Source: Hawksworthiomyces lignivorus (lineage: Eukaryota; Ascomycota; Sordariomycetes; Ophiostomatales; Ophiostomataceae). Taken from it: a DNA stretch of 64,000 nt. Of the stretch, positions 44,582 to 55,638 are shown piece by piece. Numbering within the stretch: the stretch's first letter is position 1; each line of letters starts with the position of its first letter. Under the pieces are notes generated by a model that was not told where the DNA came from, searched no databases, and worked only from the letters and a program-made list of their open reading frames with translations. The stretch spans positions 1,116,001 to 1,180,000 of the forward strand of contig NTMA01000001.1 of assembly GCA_002917075.1 (NCBI GenBank), written 5' to 3'. The translations under genes were made by a program, and so were the position numbers.

Positions 44582-46764
44582 TCAAAAGTCGTAGCTGGTA
44601 TCCTCGTAGGTGTCCGTTTCCTGGAAGGTGTCTGTTTCTTCGTAAGTGTCAGTCTCCTGATAGGAATTGTCTTGGAAGGTGTCCGTCTCCTGATAGGTGT
44701 CCGTCTCTTGATAGGTGTCCGTCTCCTGGTAGGTGTCAGCCTGGTATGTATCAGCCTGGTATGTGTCCGCTTGGTAAGTGTCGGTTTCTTGATAGGTATC
44801 CGTCTCCTGGAAGGTACTTGTCTGCTGCGGTAAATGTTAGCAGAAGAGATGGCTGAGAAAACAAAATAGACGTGAAAAGCGCAAGGAATGTACCTCGTAG
44901 GTGTCTGCTTGGGCATACGAAGTTGACGAATAGTCAAAAGTATCCGTAGCAGTGACGGTGTCCCTCTCAGTATAGTTATAGCTATCGTAAGAGTAGGTAT
45001 TGTCAACAACCGCTGTATTATCAACAACGGTAGTGTTATCAACGACGGTCGTGTTGTCCACGATCGTGGTGTTATCAACGACCGTGCTGCAGACTGAATT
45101 AGAAACCGGCGCTGAAGAATATGAAAAAAGAATGGGAGGTAGGCAACATACTTTTCAACGATGGTGTTGTTTTCGATCACACGGGTGTCATCGACATAAG
45201 CACCGCCATAGACCGGCCCCGTCTCGACGTACTCCACAACAGCGGGCTGGTACACTTCAACAACGGGAACCGCCGAAGCGCCCACAATCGTCTCGCTGGC
45301 ATAGCCTTCGCGGTAGCCACCGTATTCTCCGCCACCGTATCCTCCACCACCAAGGCCGGCGGCAGAAGCAATCTCATGGGCAAATTTATTCTCCTCTTTG
45401 TGTTCCCATTTCTCGAATTTCTCCGCGCCCTCAACTGCGAGCACGCCTGCGACTACACCACCAACGGCACCCAGGCCAACCTTCTGGCCGGTAGACAGCT
45501 TGCTGAAAAATCCAGGCTTCTTAGTATCTTGGGCAGGAGCCGGTGCAGACGGGGGAGGTGCATATCCAGGTGGCGGCGGAGCACCATACGGAGCGGGAGG
45601 ACCCGGGTATGGTTGCTGCCCATACGGTGGCTGTCCAGGGTAGGGAGGTTGTCCATATGGAGGTTGGCCGTAGGGGGCTGGCGCACCAGGTGCGCGCGAA
45701 GGGCCGCCTGGCGCGCCAGGCGGAGGGGGACCACCTCTGCCAGCCTGACCCGGTGGAGGAGGACCGCCATATGGCGCTTGGCCTGGAGGACCAGGGCGAG
45801 GCTGCTGTGCACCATATGGTGGCTGCCCAGGTGGCGGAGCACCCGGTGCACCTGGAGCACGCTGGCCGCCCGGGGGTGCGAGATTGCTGGCTGATCCAGG
45901 AGGGCCAGGAGCGTATCCCGGGGCACGATAAGGAACAGAACCAGCGGGGGCCGGCGCGCCCGGGGCACCTGGGGCACCTGGAGCACCTGCCGGTCTCGGG
46001 GCGCCTGGCGAGTATGGCTGCGCACCTGGTGGGCCCGGCTTGGCGAGAGGCTGCGGTGATCCATAAGGCGGAGGAACGGGAGATGTTGCATCACGCACTG
46101 GAGCACCGGGAGGAGGAGGAACTCCGCCTGGAGCTGCACCAGGTGCCGGAGTAGCATAGGGAGGTTGACCAGGCGCAGGCGATGGGGCGCCATAGGGGTG
46201 AGGAGAAGCAGGCGGCTGCGGGGTGGCATAGGGGGGCTGAGAAGTCGCGGGGGGGGCGGACCCATACGGAGGCTGAGAAGTAGGCGGCGGTTGTGCGCCA
46301 TAGGGAGCTAGACCGGGTGGGGGTGGGGCAGAAGCATACGCAGGCTGCGCAGGCGGCGGAGACGAGTACGGAGCACCATAAGGCTGAGGTTGTTGACCCG
46401 GAGGAGGAGGAGCATAGGCACCGCCATAGTGCTGCGGCGGTTGGCCCGGAGGACCTGGGGGCGGGCCAGGACGGCCAGGCTGTCCTGGCGGCGCGTATGA
46501 CTGGTAGCCTGGCTGCGCCAGAGGAGCAGAGGTGTAGCTGTGCTGTCCGTATGGAGGTTGGCTAGTCGGAGGGCCACCTGAAAGGTTCATGTTCGACATA
46601 GCGGCGGACAGCGGATCCTGGCCTGGAGGCGGCGGAGGCGGCGCTCCTGCAGCATTATGTCCATAGTAAGGTTGCTGGGGAGGTGGAGGAGCGTATTGGT
46701 TGTATTGAGGTTGGCCGTAACCACCAGGAGGCGGCGGCTGTCCGTACTGCTGTTGGTACGCCAT
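44582..46764 (-). CDS. Proline-rich protein with glycine zipper and two C-terminal repeat blocks
   Basis: Predicted about 682 residues. Exons 45152-46764, 44894-45086 and 44582-44824 (a CAGCAG acceptor leaves one-codon uncertainty). Residues 1-410 are Pro/Gly/Gln/Tyr-rich with many YG-x-PP and PPPG units. Residues 415-460 (KKPGFFSKLSTGQKVGLG, then AVGGVVAGVLAVEGAEKF) form a glycine-zipper-like segment. Exon 2 encodes about five copies of a DNTTVV-type hexamer, then Tyr/Thr-rich sequence. Exon 3 encodes about a dozen TDTYQE/ADTYQ-type units to the stop. No catalytic domain. It may be a low-complexity, membrane-associating or assembly-forming protein; I do not assign a function. Confidence 0.85.
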
Positions 46765-49076
46765 GGCTTGCTGGCTCAGATGTTTAACAGCAGATGTTGA
46801 TATTACTAGCTATCTCGATATCGACCACAACCATGAAGATGGAAAGGAACACGAGGTAGAGAAAAGAGGACAGCTTCGTATAAAAGACGAGAACACCTTG
46901 GAGGGGGGCGGGGTATTTGGTCCGTTTTAAAGGAAAATCACCCATTAAGTGCTAATGTCTGGCCCCAACCTGACGGACAAAGACGGTAGGTGTTATTGAC
47001 AAGACCCACGACAGAAGGAAGAAAAGGGCGAGGCAGGCAGCTCTGACAGTCTAGCCGGCATGCCATATTGCATTTGCGGCTGAGCCCAAGGAGGGGTGCT
47101 TAGATGGCTCTGAGCTCCTAGGTGGCTAATATAAAAATGTACGAATACGTCGTAGCATCAACGAGACGGACTTTGACTAGACCCGACAAGACACACCAAT
47201 GGAGGTATGGCACTCTGGTTCTAGTGGTTCCGCACGAGCCGATGCTTAAATTTGCTCTGGCCGGTCTGGTCATGTTGGCAAGGTTGTGTGCTTGTTGGCC
47301 CATCTCATTGGACTTGGTTCGGAACGGAAGAGAAAACGGTTGTTAGAAAGGTTATTTCTCATGTTGAGTGGACCGCAAAATGTAGCTTTTGCTCGTAACT
47401 CCCGACTTTCGGTTTCTTTTTCTGCTCAGTATCCACCCAACATCTAGGGCGACCAAGAGAACAAAGCCTCCTATCTAGCGAGTTTCCTTGAGTCACCGCA
47501 GACAGTCTAGATTCAACGTGCATACCGCTCAGTATGCAAAGAGTAAACAGGCGGTTAGCATTCTAGGCTCATGAGACATAGACAGGCTGTTGGCACGAGA
47601 CTTTTGAGAGCCCAGTCAGCCAAAGCTGAAAGCCGAAATGAATCTGCCTCGCCGTGGTCCACCGACAAGAATAGAATAGGGCGGAGCTGAAAGGTACAGG
47701 CTTGGCATTCAACCGGCCGTCCCTTGTATTCAAGACAAGAATTTGATTTTATAGATTGAACTTATTCGGTATTTTGACCTTCGAGGTTTTTTCCTTTCTT
47801 TTTTTTTTCGGTTGTTCGCGCAGGACAACGGAATATTCTGCACGAAATCGCAGATACGAGAGGGAAGAAACCGGCGAAGCGGCGCGACGGAAATCGCTGC
47901 AGTCATGCAGCAGCGAGCCAAGACGGTACTGGTTACCTGGTCCATGGCACCATCTGAGTGGGGGGGAAGAAAAGGAGGGATTTGGGAAGGAGTGCGAGGG
48001 GAAAAAGAAAGCTTGATGTAGGCAGGGGCCAATAAAATTACCCGCAAAGAAAGGACCCTTTGATTTTACGCCGCAGAAAATCGTAAAAATGGCAGGGGCC
48101 GTCGCTCCTCACAGCGCGCCTTCCCGAGCCTACGCTAGCCTACAGGGAGTAATATCCGTAATTTACACAAGCACCCACCTATGTAACCTAAAGTGCCTGT
48201 AGCTGACAGGTTATTATCACTTGGCAAAGCTTATGCTGATCACCAAGATAGCCGTTTTCACGTGTTCAGCCCTGTAATCTCCGGCCAGCAGATCAGCGTC
48301 ACAACAAAGCCATTGCAGCAGTTTATTTGTACTCCATATTACACGAGTAATACGACTTCAGAGATGAGAGTGCATATTGGCCAGGCCGACAGAGGGGAAA
48401 GAGCAATGCAAAATCAAAGGAAAGGACGCTGAGGCACTGGTGCATCGACGTTTCTCTACATACCATGTAAGGTAAGAAAACAAAATGTAGAAATTAGGTC
48501 TTGGTGGACATATACCGCGCAAGACTTTTAAGTTATGGACGTTCTGCGAATACCACTCCTTGGCATAGAACACGGCGGCTACAAACGCAGGTCCCACAGA
48601 AAAGCCTCTATAGAACGAATTTTAAATACACCTAGAAGCGGTTATTTCCCCCTCAGCTTTATCAATGCATCTGGCCATAGACTCATCGTATTTCTTGGCG
48701 AGGAAATAAAATGATCAAGAAGCAAACAAAATACGCTAAACGAGTGCTTAGGTTCCAAAGATCTAGATCTAGACGTTATAGACAGTAACAAATACATACC
48801 GGGGCCTTCCAAATAACCTCCAGGCCCCCAAAGAATGAAATATCCGTGTCTAATGCGGCCCAGCCAAATTTCCCTCCCAAGAAAGAAGAAAAAAAAAGAG
48901 GAAAGGTGCGTAAATCGAGACTCACGAAAGAACGACTGAAAAAGTTACAGTAATACACTCAAAGAAGCGAACATACAGAATACAAACTAGAGAGTTCATA
49001 GCACATGCACCAGCACGGAAAGGACAGCTCTCACAGAGAGCTCTCAGGGCCGCGAGTTTTGTATACAAGCTGAGCT
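46765..49076. other. Long promoter region of the repeat protein / MFS 3' side
   Basis: 2.3 kb without a supportable gene. It contains a T run (about 47799-47808) and scattered short frames on both strands. Much of it should be promoter and leader of the proline-rich gene and 3' UTR of the MFS gene. Confidence 0.5.
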
Positions 49077-51373
49077 TTAAGCCGCCCCGGAGGAATACTC
49101 GGAGCCATCCGACTTGGTTCGCTTGAGGTTCGCTTTGCCGCCCGCGGCGAGACTGCGTTCTTTCACCTTACCACTGGTCCATTGGCGAAGCCGTTTGCCA
49201 AAGAAGAACAGGAACGGAATTCCCAGTGATACCACAATCAACATCTCTGCAAAGATAGCAAACAGCCGCAGGGGCCCGATATCTTGTACCCATGTCGTGG
49301 AATTAGAAGCTAGGAAGAAGGTGATTATGACCTTCAGGGACGAGGCGTTGACGAGAACAGCACTAGGTTGAGAATTGTGAGTGTCAGTATCGAATACTTC
49401 ATCCTTTTTGGAATTTCTCTGAGCAGAAAATTCTTCTTACCCTGCCCACTGCGGATAGCTCTCAATAATGTAGACGTTTGTGACTGTCAGCAGCGTTAAA
49501 CTGCCAAAGAGCGTGAGGAAGGATCCGAAAAGCAGAATTATGTAGGACAGATTGTTCTGAGACGCGACGCCAAATACGAAGCAGCCAGCAATGCCCACAA
49601 TGAACGGGATAATCAAGTTTGGTAGGAGGTGCTCCGGCTCACGCTTGCCTCCGTTCATCTTTGTGATTTTCAACGCAATCTTGTCCGCTATGATGCCTCC
49701 AAATAAGTATACCATAAAGGTTGCGATGATGGATGGAATCACGGCAATGCCGGTCCACTCAAAGGGAATTCTGTGCCATCGTAAGTATAAGCATCACATG
49801 CTTCTTTTTCATCACAGCTTTCTTTGGCAACTTGACACTTACCCTGCGCCAAGGAGAGCAAATGAAGTTGTCTGGATCGTAGTCGAGTTGACTAGCATAA
49901 AGGCGACATTGATTACAACAACATAGAGAACGGCGGGGAAGAAAGTTGTACGCATTGCGTCAAGAATCGACAGGCCAGCTTCCTTCCAGTAGAACCCGTA
50001 CTGGAAAACGCCGATGTTGGACCATGTCGTTCGTTGGCCATACGTCTGGTAGTCCAGACGTGGCCTACTCTCGCCGGGCTCTAGTGGAAACACCCTTTGA
50101 CCACCTAATCAATCCGAGAGTTAGCTACGCTCCACGAATCAAAAAGTTTAGCGACAACCCACTCAGTTCTTCTTTAGACCTCTGCCAGCGAGTCTCGGGG
50201 ACAAAGGCAATGATTAGGAACCAGACAATAAGCCCAAGGACTGATGTGATCCAATAGATCCACCGCCATGTATAGTTCGCAGACAGGTATGGTCCAGCAA
50301 TACCGAGTACGACAATAAAAATTCCCTTTGCAATGGTTGTTAGTTGCGCTAATCCTTTTATCCTTTAAACCGGGGTTCTTACCTGACTGGCGATGACAGC
50401 CGCTGTGGCTTGTGATCTTTGATGGATAAACACCATGTCCTGGACAATGAGAGGAAGAAGAGCCTCGACCGACCCAGCGCCGAGTCCGTGAACCACACGT
50501 GCAGCAATATGGCTCTCTAGAGACTGGCTTGCTCCAGCCCAGAAGCCTCCCGCCCAAGCGAGCATTGCCGTTACTATCAGCACGGGCCGGCGGCCAATAG
50601 CCGTTGACAAAGGGATCAAAAAGTAGCTAGCAATTCCGTTGGAAAGCTGTGGCACTATTGCCAAGAGAGACACTTGCATTAGGGTGACCTTTGCTGTGAC
50701 ACCCGGAGGGAGAACCGACAGGGGGTCGCTGCCAGCTGCTTGAGCGGCCAGCTTGGGGTTCGATAGGATGCTCGCCGGGTCGACACCAGAGTATTGGAGA
50801 AGAAAAACGGGGAGCAGGGCGCCGATGACAACTTCAGCAGCAAGGCCAAGCGAGCCAACTAGAGTTTACAGATCATCGATGAGCAAATATAGCGGGTACT
50901 CGACACACCCAGCCTAACCTATGGAACTTACAGAGACACATCACAACAATCGCTGTCCATTTTCGCCAATTCGGTAGATTTAGTGGATCTAAAAGTGGTT
51001 AACGATAACTACAATAGATCAAAGTTCTTGTCACTATTCAAAGCTAACCCTTGGGGTTCGGTGTTGGCATCTAAGTGGGCACCGTTAGAATACATGATAA
51101 GACTAGCACTCTTTTCTTCGTCATACGAACCGGAATATAGCGAAGGTTCCCATTTTCATACAACTCTGTGCTTCCTAGCACAACTTCTGCCGTTTTTTCA
51201 CTGACTACCGAGAGATTTTCACTGTCTGGTGAAGCTGCACGTTGTCTCCGGACTGGTTCTTGTAGGCCATTGGCAAAATTGTCGCTTTGTCGTTTCCGGT
51301 GTGATGATGTTGTTTCTAATAGGCTCTTGTGATATGCATGAAGCTGCCAGCTATTTCGAGCAGTGGGATCCAT
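49077..51373 (-). CDS. MFS transporter, eight exons
   Basis: Predicted 612 residues. Exons from 5' to 3': 51131-51373, 51049-51070, 50932-50988, 50383-50858, 50163-50325, 49843-50104, 49441-49770 and 49077-49362. Every phase matches; exon 2 is only 22 bases. Residues 1-80 are polar and cytosolic. Splicing produces PMPTPNPKDPLNLPNWRKW, the pre-helix-1 motif typical of fungal multidrug/metabolite MFS proteins. Helix 1 is TAIVVMCLFGSLGLAAEVV; PLSTAIGRRPVLIV matches the loop 2-3 motif, and VPETRWQRSKEEL follows helix 6. The C-terminal tail is basic. It is a plasma-membrane or vacuolar proton antiporter/symporter; substrate unknown. Its neighbour is a glycosyltransferase on the same strand, 2.4 kb away. 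Confidence 0.9.
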
Positions 51374-53782
51374 CCTGACTAGTAGTTCTCGTTCTTCTTG
51401 TCTTGCTTCAATGTATTATTTGTGCTAGAATTTTTTTTAACTTCTCTCTGTTTGAGGCTGGGCATCGTCTATTCATACACTAATGACAAGAAGGTAATGC
51501 AGCCTGGCAGGCAAAGCCGGCGGCTTCACATATATATTTCTTCCACCCAAAACAGTATATGTCAGGTTTTCGTCCGTATCGGCCCTACACGTCGGAATAG
51601 GAGAATAAAACAATTGTAGATCAGTGGGCACAAAATCTCCGGCATTGGCAAGAGGGAAATGCCCAGAAATTCAGATCTGTGTAGGAGCTGATACAAGGTC
51701 AAGCGACTATACATCTAATCTAAACAAACACGAAACAAAAGTTGTCTTTTTTTCAGTCTGAAAAAAAGAATAACAATTTATAATCCACTACTCCTTCTTT
51801 TTCTTCTGGATACTATTCTGGACTTCTAAAAAATCAACTATCTAATGGACTGTTGGTTGTTTTCTTAGTCTAAGGATTGTCATGACTCGTGAACAAGTCG
51901 GAGTCTCCGCAGAATGCCACAGACACAAGAAAAACTGGTCATCGTGGATCTGATCGCAATCTGTGGCGGGGGGGGGATCAGGCTAAATGCTCTCCGAAGC
52001 ACATATTGTACGGTGTCCACGGCCGAGGCGTCGCGATCGGCCGCGCATCGTCAATGGAGGAGGCACACAGAAGATCGAAAGAAGGAAATTCGGAAATACG
52101 ATTTTTGGGCACAACTTGTGGGCCGAGAAAACATTCGAGAATGCTTCCTTTGTCTCGTCTCTATTCTTTGCTGAGTGTTTTATCTTCATCCGCATTCTCA
52201 TTCTTCTGCTCTTGGCTGACAGATGCATGAACGTCCAAAAAGAGAAATAAGTGGAACATGAGTGTATATCCGATCAGTTGGCTTCTTCTCTTCCTGTCAC
52301 TGGCTATCCAAGATTGTGGGATGTTAAGGCGAGGCCATTGACCAAAACAGGCAGTTTATTGGAACTTTCGACGTTTCATGGTCTTGGCAGTATCAGCTCT
52401 TACCGGGCAAGGTCAAAGAGGTAGCAGCGGATAATGCAAGGAAATCTAGATGAGATAATCGATCTTAGAAACTACCGATGGAATGCCAACTAAAGGCCTG
52501 CGATTATGAACCCCAGTAGAGGTGCGTGCGCCCGACACGCAAGATTGTGAGAAAGCAATGCCCGTAGTTGCTAACAAATATCTAGCAATTCCCTCGTCTC
52601 CCTCGAACAAGCATTTCATGTTAGACGGATGGAGGACTGCCTACTTCTTGAGAGCGGAAAGATCCGTTCCTGGCACCGATACGCACAGACCGTGGATACA
52701 GAACAAGGGGGCCCAATTTTCAAACGCAGAACAGCCATTCATGTAAACTTGAGGAAACGCAGTTGATGAAAGAGGACGCAAGTTGCAGGTATCAGAGGCA
52801 TTTGCAGTTGTGTCTCCTCAACATCCCATAAATACATCGATCGACATCGGCAATCATTGTAGTAGACGTAGAGATGAAGTGTCTACCGAGACGCATCTCA
52901 AAGGAGACACAGAGACGCTTTACGATCGTCGCTGCGAGTCGTGCAACAACCAAATGGAACAATGGAGTGGATCACATTCGACGCGTCACCATAAAACAAG
53001 TACGGCAACAAAGAAAAGAGGGTCTTTACCCCACAAACTTCTACATATTGTTCACTTTCCAGATAGTCCAGACTTCTTGGCAAAATCAGACAGGGTGGAC
53101 TGGTAGAATGACATGTATGCGCTAATTAAGACATGAAGCTGCATTGCTTTTGTTTAGAGTCAGAAAACTGCATAACGTCATGGCGAGAGTCGCCCAAAAA
53201 AGCCCGCTTATACAACAATACTTGAAGAAGACGCAGCTTCATGACGTCGTATGGACGAATATATAGCAGACTCGACGAATGCATTAGCAATACTACACCG
53301 CAGCGCCCTTGGTTTTCTCCAAGAGCTACCTTTAGTGCTGAGATACAAGTACATGTAGATTCGAGTAGTATTTTGTCAAGCGAATTTATACGTGGCTTCT
53401 CGCTTCTCTGTATTCCGGTTCTATGGTTTGTCATCTGCACTTATATACGCAGATGTCCTCAAACGGTCAATAGCGACCGGCATAAGGAAGCAAAGAACTA
53501 TTCTGGGTCCACCTGTATGCTTCAATCTGCCATTCAGAAACTCATGTTGCATGCTCCGCCTTACTGGCATACGTACACAAACAGTAATCAATCGTTTTCT
53601 GATGTAACAGAATAAGATTCAAACATCTCAGACTCTATCTTTCCTCAGAAATGGCGATCTTTTGCTTACGACGACAAGGGACAAAGAAAAGTCAAGGTAC
53701 AGGGATAGGTCAAAATAAAAGAACAATCATGAAGTGCTCTGTATCTATCCGTAGGTTCTCTATTTCTAATTTCTATGTTGCT
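51374..53782. other. Intergenic MFS promoter / UGT 3' side
   Basis: 2.4 kb, no supportable gene. Frames near 51.9-52.25 kb and 52.8-53.6 kb lack domains and codon bias. A G9 run is at 51967-51975. Confidence 0.5.
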
Positions 53783-55219
53783 CTAAGGCTTCTCTCCTGC
53801 TTCTGCTATCTCATCCAATAGGATGCTCTCCACATTATCGACGCAGTTCATTCGCTGGGCTGTTGCTTGCATAGACTTGGCCACGCGGGCATATTTTGGA
53901 TCAGACAAGACGGTTTGAATAGCATTCTGCAGATTCTCCCTACTCGGCCGGGCGGTTGCCAGGTCGAGACCCACGCCGCTGTACTGCACGCGTTTGCCAT
54001 TTTCTGGCTTATCTTGTGTATCTCCCGCGAGCACCATAGGCACGCCATGCGCAATGCCATGCATGGTGGCCCCGTATCCGCCGTTATGAATCCACAGGTC
54101 GGCAAATGGGAGAACGGCATCGTATGATAAGTAGTCCGCCACACGTGCGTTGGCAGGTAATGAATACGTTGCCGAGGTGGATATGCGAGCACCGCGGACG
54201 CCGAGGATGGCGATCGTGATCAGATCATGGCGCCCAGCCAGCAGCTCTAACGTGGGCAGGATGAGCTCTGTCGGCTCCGTTTCTACAGTTCCTTGAGCCA
54301 CCACAACTACCTTTTTTCGTCCCGAATCCGGAGATAGGCTTTGATTCTCCAACAGTTCGTTCCACCAAGAAAACTTGGGGGGTGTTGTCGGGACCACAGG
54401 TGGAACGACGCCAACAATATGAAACCCTGGCGGAAAGTCGCTGCGCGGGTATTCGAATTCGGGAACACCAATCTGCAAAATGGCGTCGTGGCAGATATAG
54501 TTGGCACCGCCCATAAACACGATTTTATCAATATTCTCGCTATCAGTAGCACCCGCTTCCCGCATCTTCCGCCGGAACAGCTCAGATAGTGGTGCTGCCC
54601 TAGCCAGCCATTCTCCGTCCCAGATGGCCGCATACCTTGCGCGGCCTGCTATCGACGGATCAAACTGCTCTAGATAGCCAAAAGGTGGGAGATCGATACT
54701 GCGGATAGCTGGTGCAGTGATGGAGATACACGCAGTTCTCGGAAGCAACGCCGCTGCCACGGCGGTGGAGGACAGCTGCGCGCCATACTTTAGTGGCATA
54801 GCACCATAGAAAAAGGCCTCAACCACGAGCTGAATCTTCTCGCTAGGAAACTGTTTTGTCAGGACCTCAAGAGCAGCTCCTAAGCTCACCCACTCAGCTG
54901 GGAGAGCTGAGAGCGCCTGGTGCCGAGAATCGGTAACGGACTGAGGAAGCCGTGCCGTAACTTCTGGGCTGAGGCCTTCGGCGAGCTCTGCATCACCATC
55001 TTCGTTTTTCTTTCGGTCAAATAGCGATTCATCATCCAGGGCTGCAGCTCCAAAAAGTGGTAGAAATCGCAGGTCTGCGGCCTCAATACGCGCCTGAAAA
55101 AAAGGAGAGCTCAGGAAAGCGACCCGCCAGCCACGCTGACGAAGGCCTGCGGCAAGCCGCAAGACGGGTGTAATGTGACCTGTCAGGGGATGACAAGCAA
55201 ATAGAAGTATGGGGCGCAT
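53783..55219 (-). CDS. UDP-dependent glycosyltransferase (GT1 family)
   Basis: Intronless, 478 residues from the ATG at 55219 (MRPILLFACHPLTGHITPVL). The frame is open upstream, but this Met begins the first beta strand with the catalytic-type His (HPLTGH). The C-terminal sugar-nucleotide site is HNGGYGATMHGIAHGVPMV followed by AGDTQDKPENGKRV, matching the HGG...GVP...D/Q pattern of macrolide- and UGT-like enzymes. VVVVAQGTVETEP corresponds to the strand preceding it. No membrane anchor or signal peptide, so probably cytosolic. It transfers a sugar from a nucleotide donor to a small acceptor (sterol, polyphenol or xenobiotic); donor and acceptor are not determinable. It is divergent to RKM4. 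Confidence 0.9.
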   Translation of the reverse strand: MRPILLFACHPLTGHITPVLRLAAGLRQRGWRVAFLSSPFFQARIEAADLRFLPLFGAAALDDESLFDRKKNEDGDAELAEGLSPEVTARLPQSVTDSRHQALSALPAEWVSLGAALEVLTKQFPSEKIQLVVEAFFYGAMPLKYGAQLSSTAVAAALLPRTACISITAPAIRSIDLPPFGYLEQFDPSIAGRARYAAIWDGEWLARAAPLSELFRRKMREAGATDSENIDKIVFMGGANYICHDAILQIGVPEFEYPRSDFPPGFHIVGVVPPVVPTTPPKFSWWNELLENQSLSPDSGRKKVVVVAQGTVETEPTELILPTLELLAGRHDLITIAILGVRGARISTSATYSLPANARVADYLSYDAVLPFADLWIHNGGYGATMHGIAHGVPMVLAGDTQDKPENGKRVQYSGVGLDLATARPSRENLQNAIQTVLSDPKYARVAKSMQATAQRMNCVDNVESILLDEIAEAGEKP

Positions 55220-55638
55220 GTTGTGGGAAGGTATCAACAGCAATTGAATATGGTAAACTACATCAAGGCTACCCTAAGAACACGTTCTCAGCGATTGTTG
55301 TGGACAATCAGCTAAACACTCGGTTTAAATGTTCGGTTGCGCTGGCGCTATTTTCTGCTTCGGGTGCTGGTGTGAAGTGGGCAGGGCTACTGTAGTCGCT
55401 GTGCCTCTACCCTATTCGGGAGCTAAATGTCACAGCATGGACCTGACGGACCGTTGGCAGGGATACTCCCATAGTGGGACCGCCGCTAGCTAGGCCAAAA
55501 AAAAAAAAAAATACCTTAAAATGAATTCTAGCCAGTGCCTTTTGTAAGCGCCAGAAAACTTCGAAAAATTTCTTAGATGATAATGCGATATTACTTGGCA
55601 GTATACTTTGATATACAACCACATATATTTACGACACA
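55220..55638. other. Divergent promoter region UGT/RKM4
   Basis: 419 bases between two divergent starts. It contains an A run at about 55497-55511. No gene. Confidence 0.5.

Noticed and set aside
53241..53615. 124-codon plus-strand frame with one hydrophobic stretch
   Set aside because: No codon bias, no homology visible, and the neighbouring frames are equally open; kept as non-coding.
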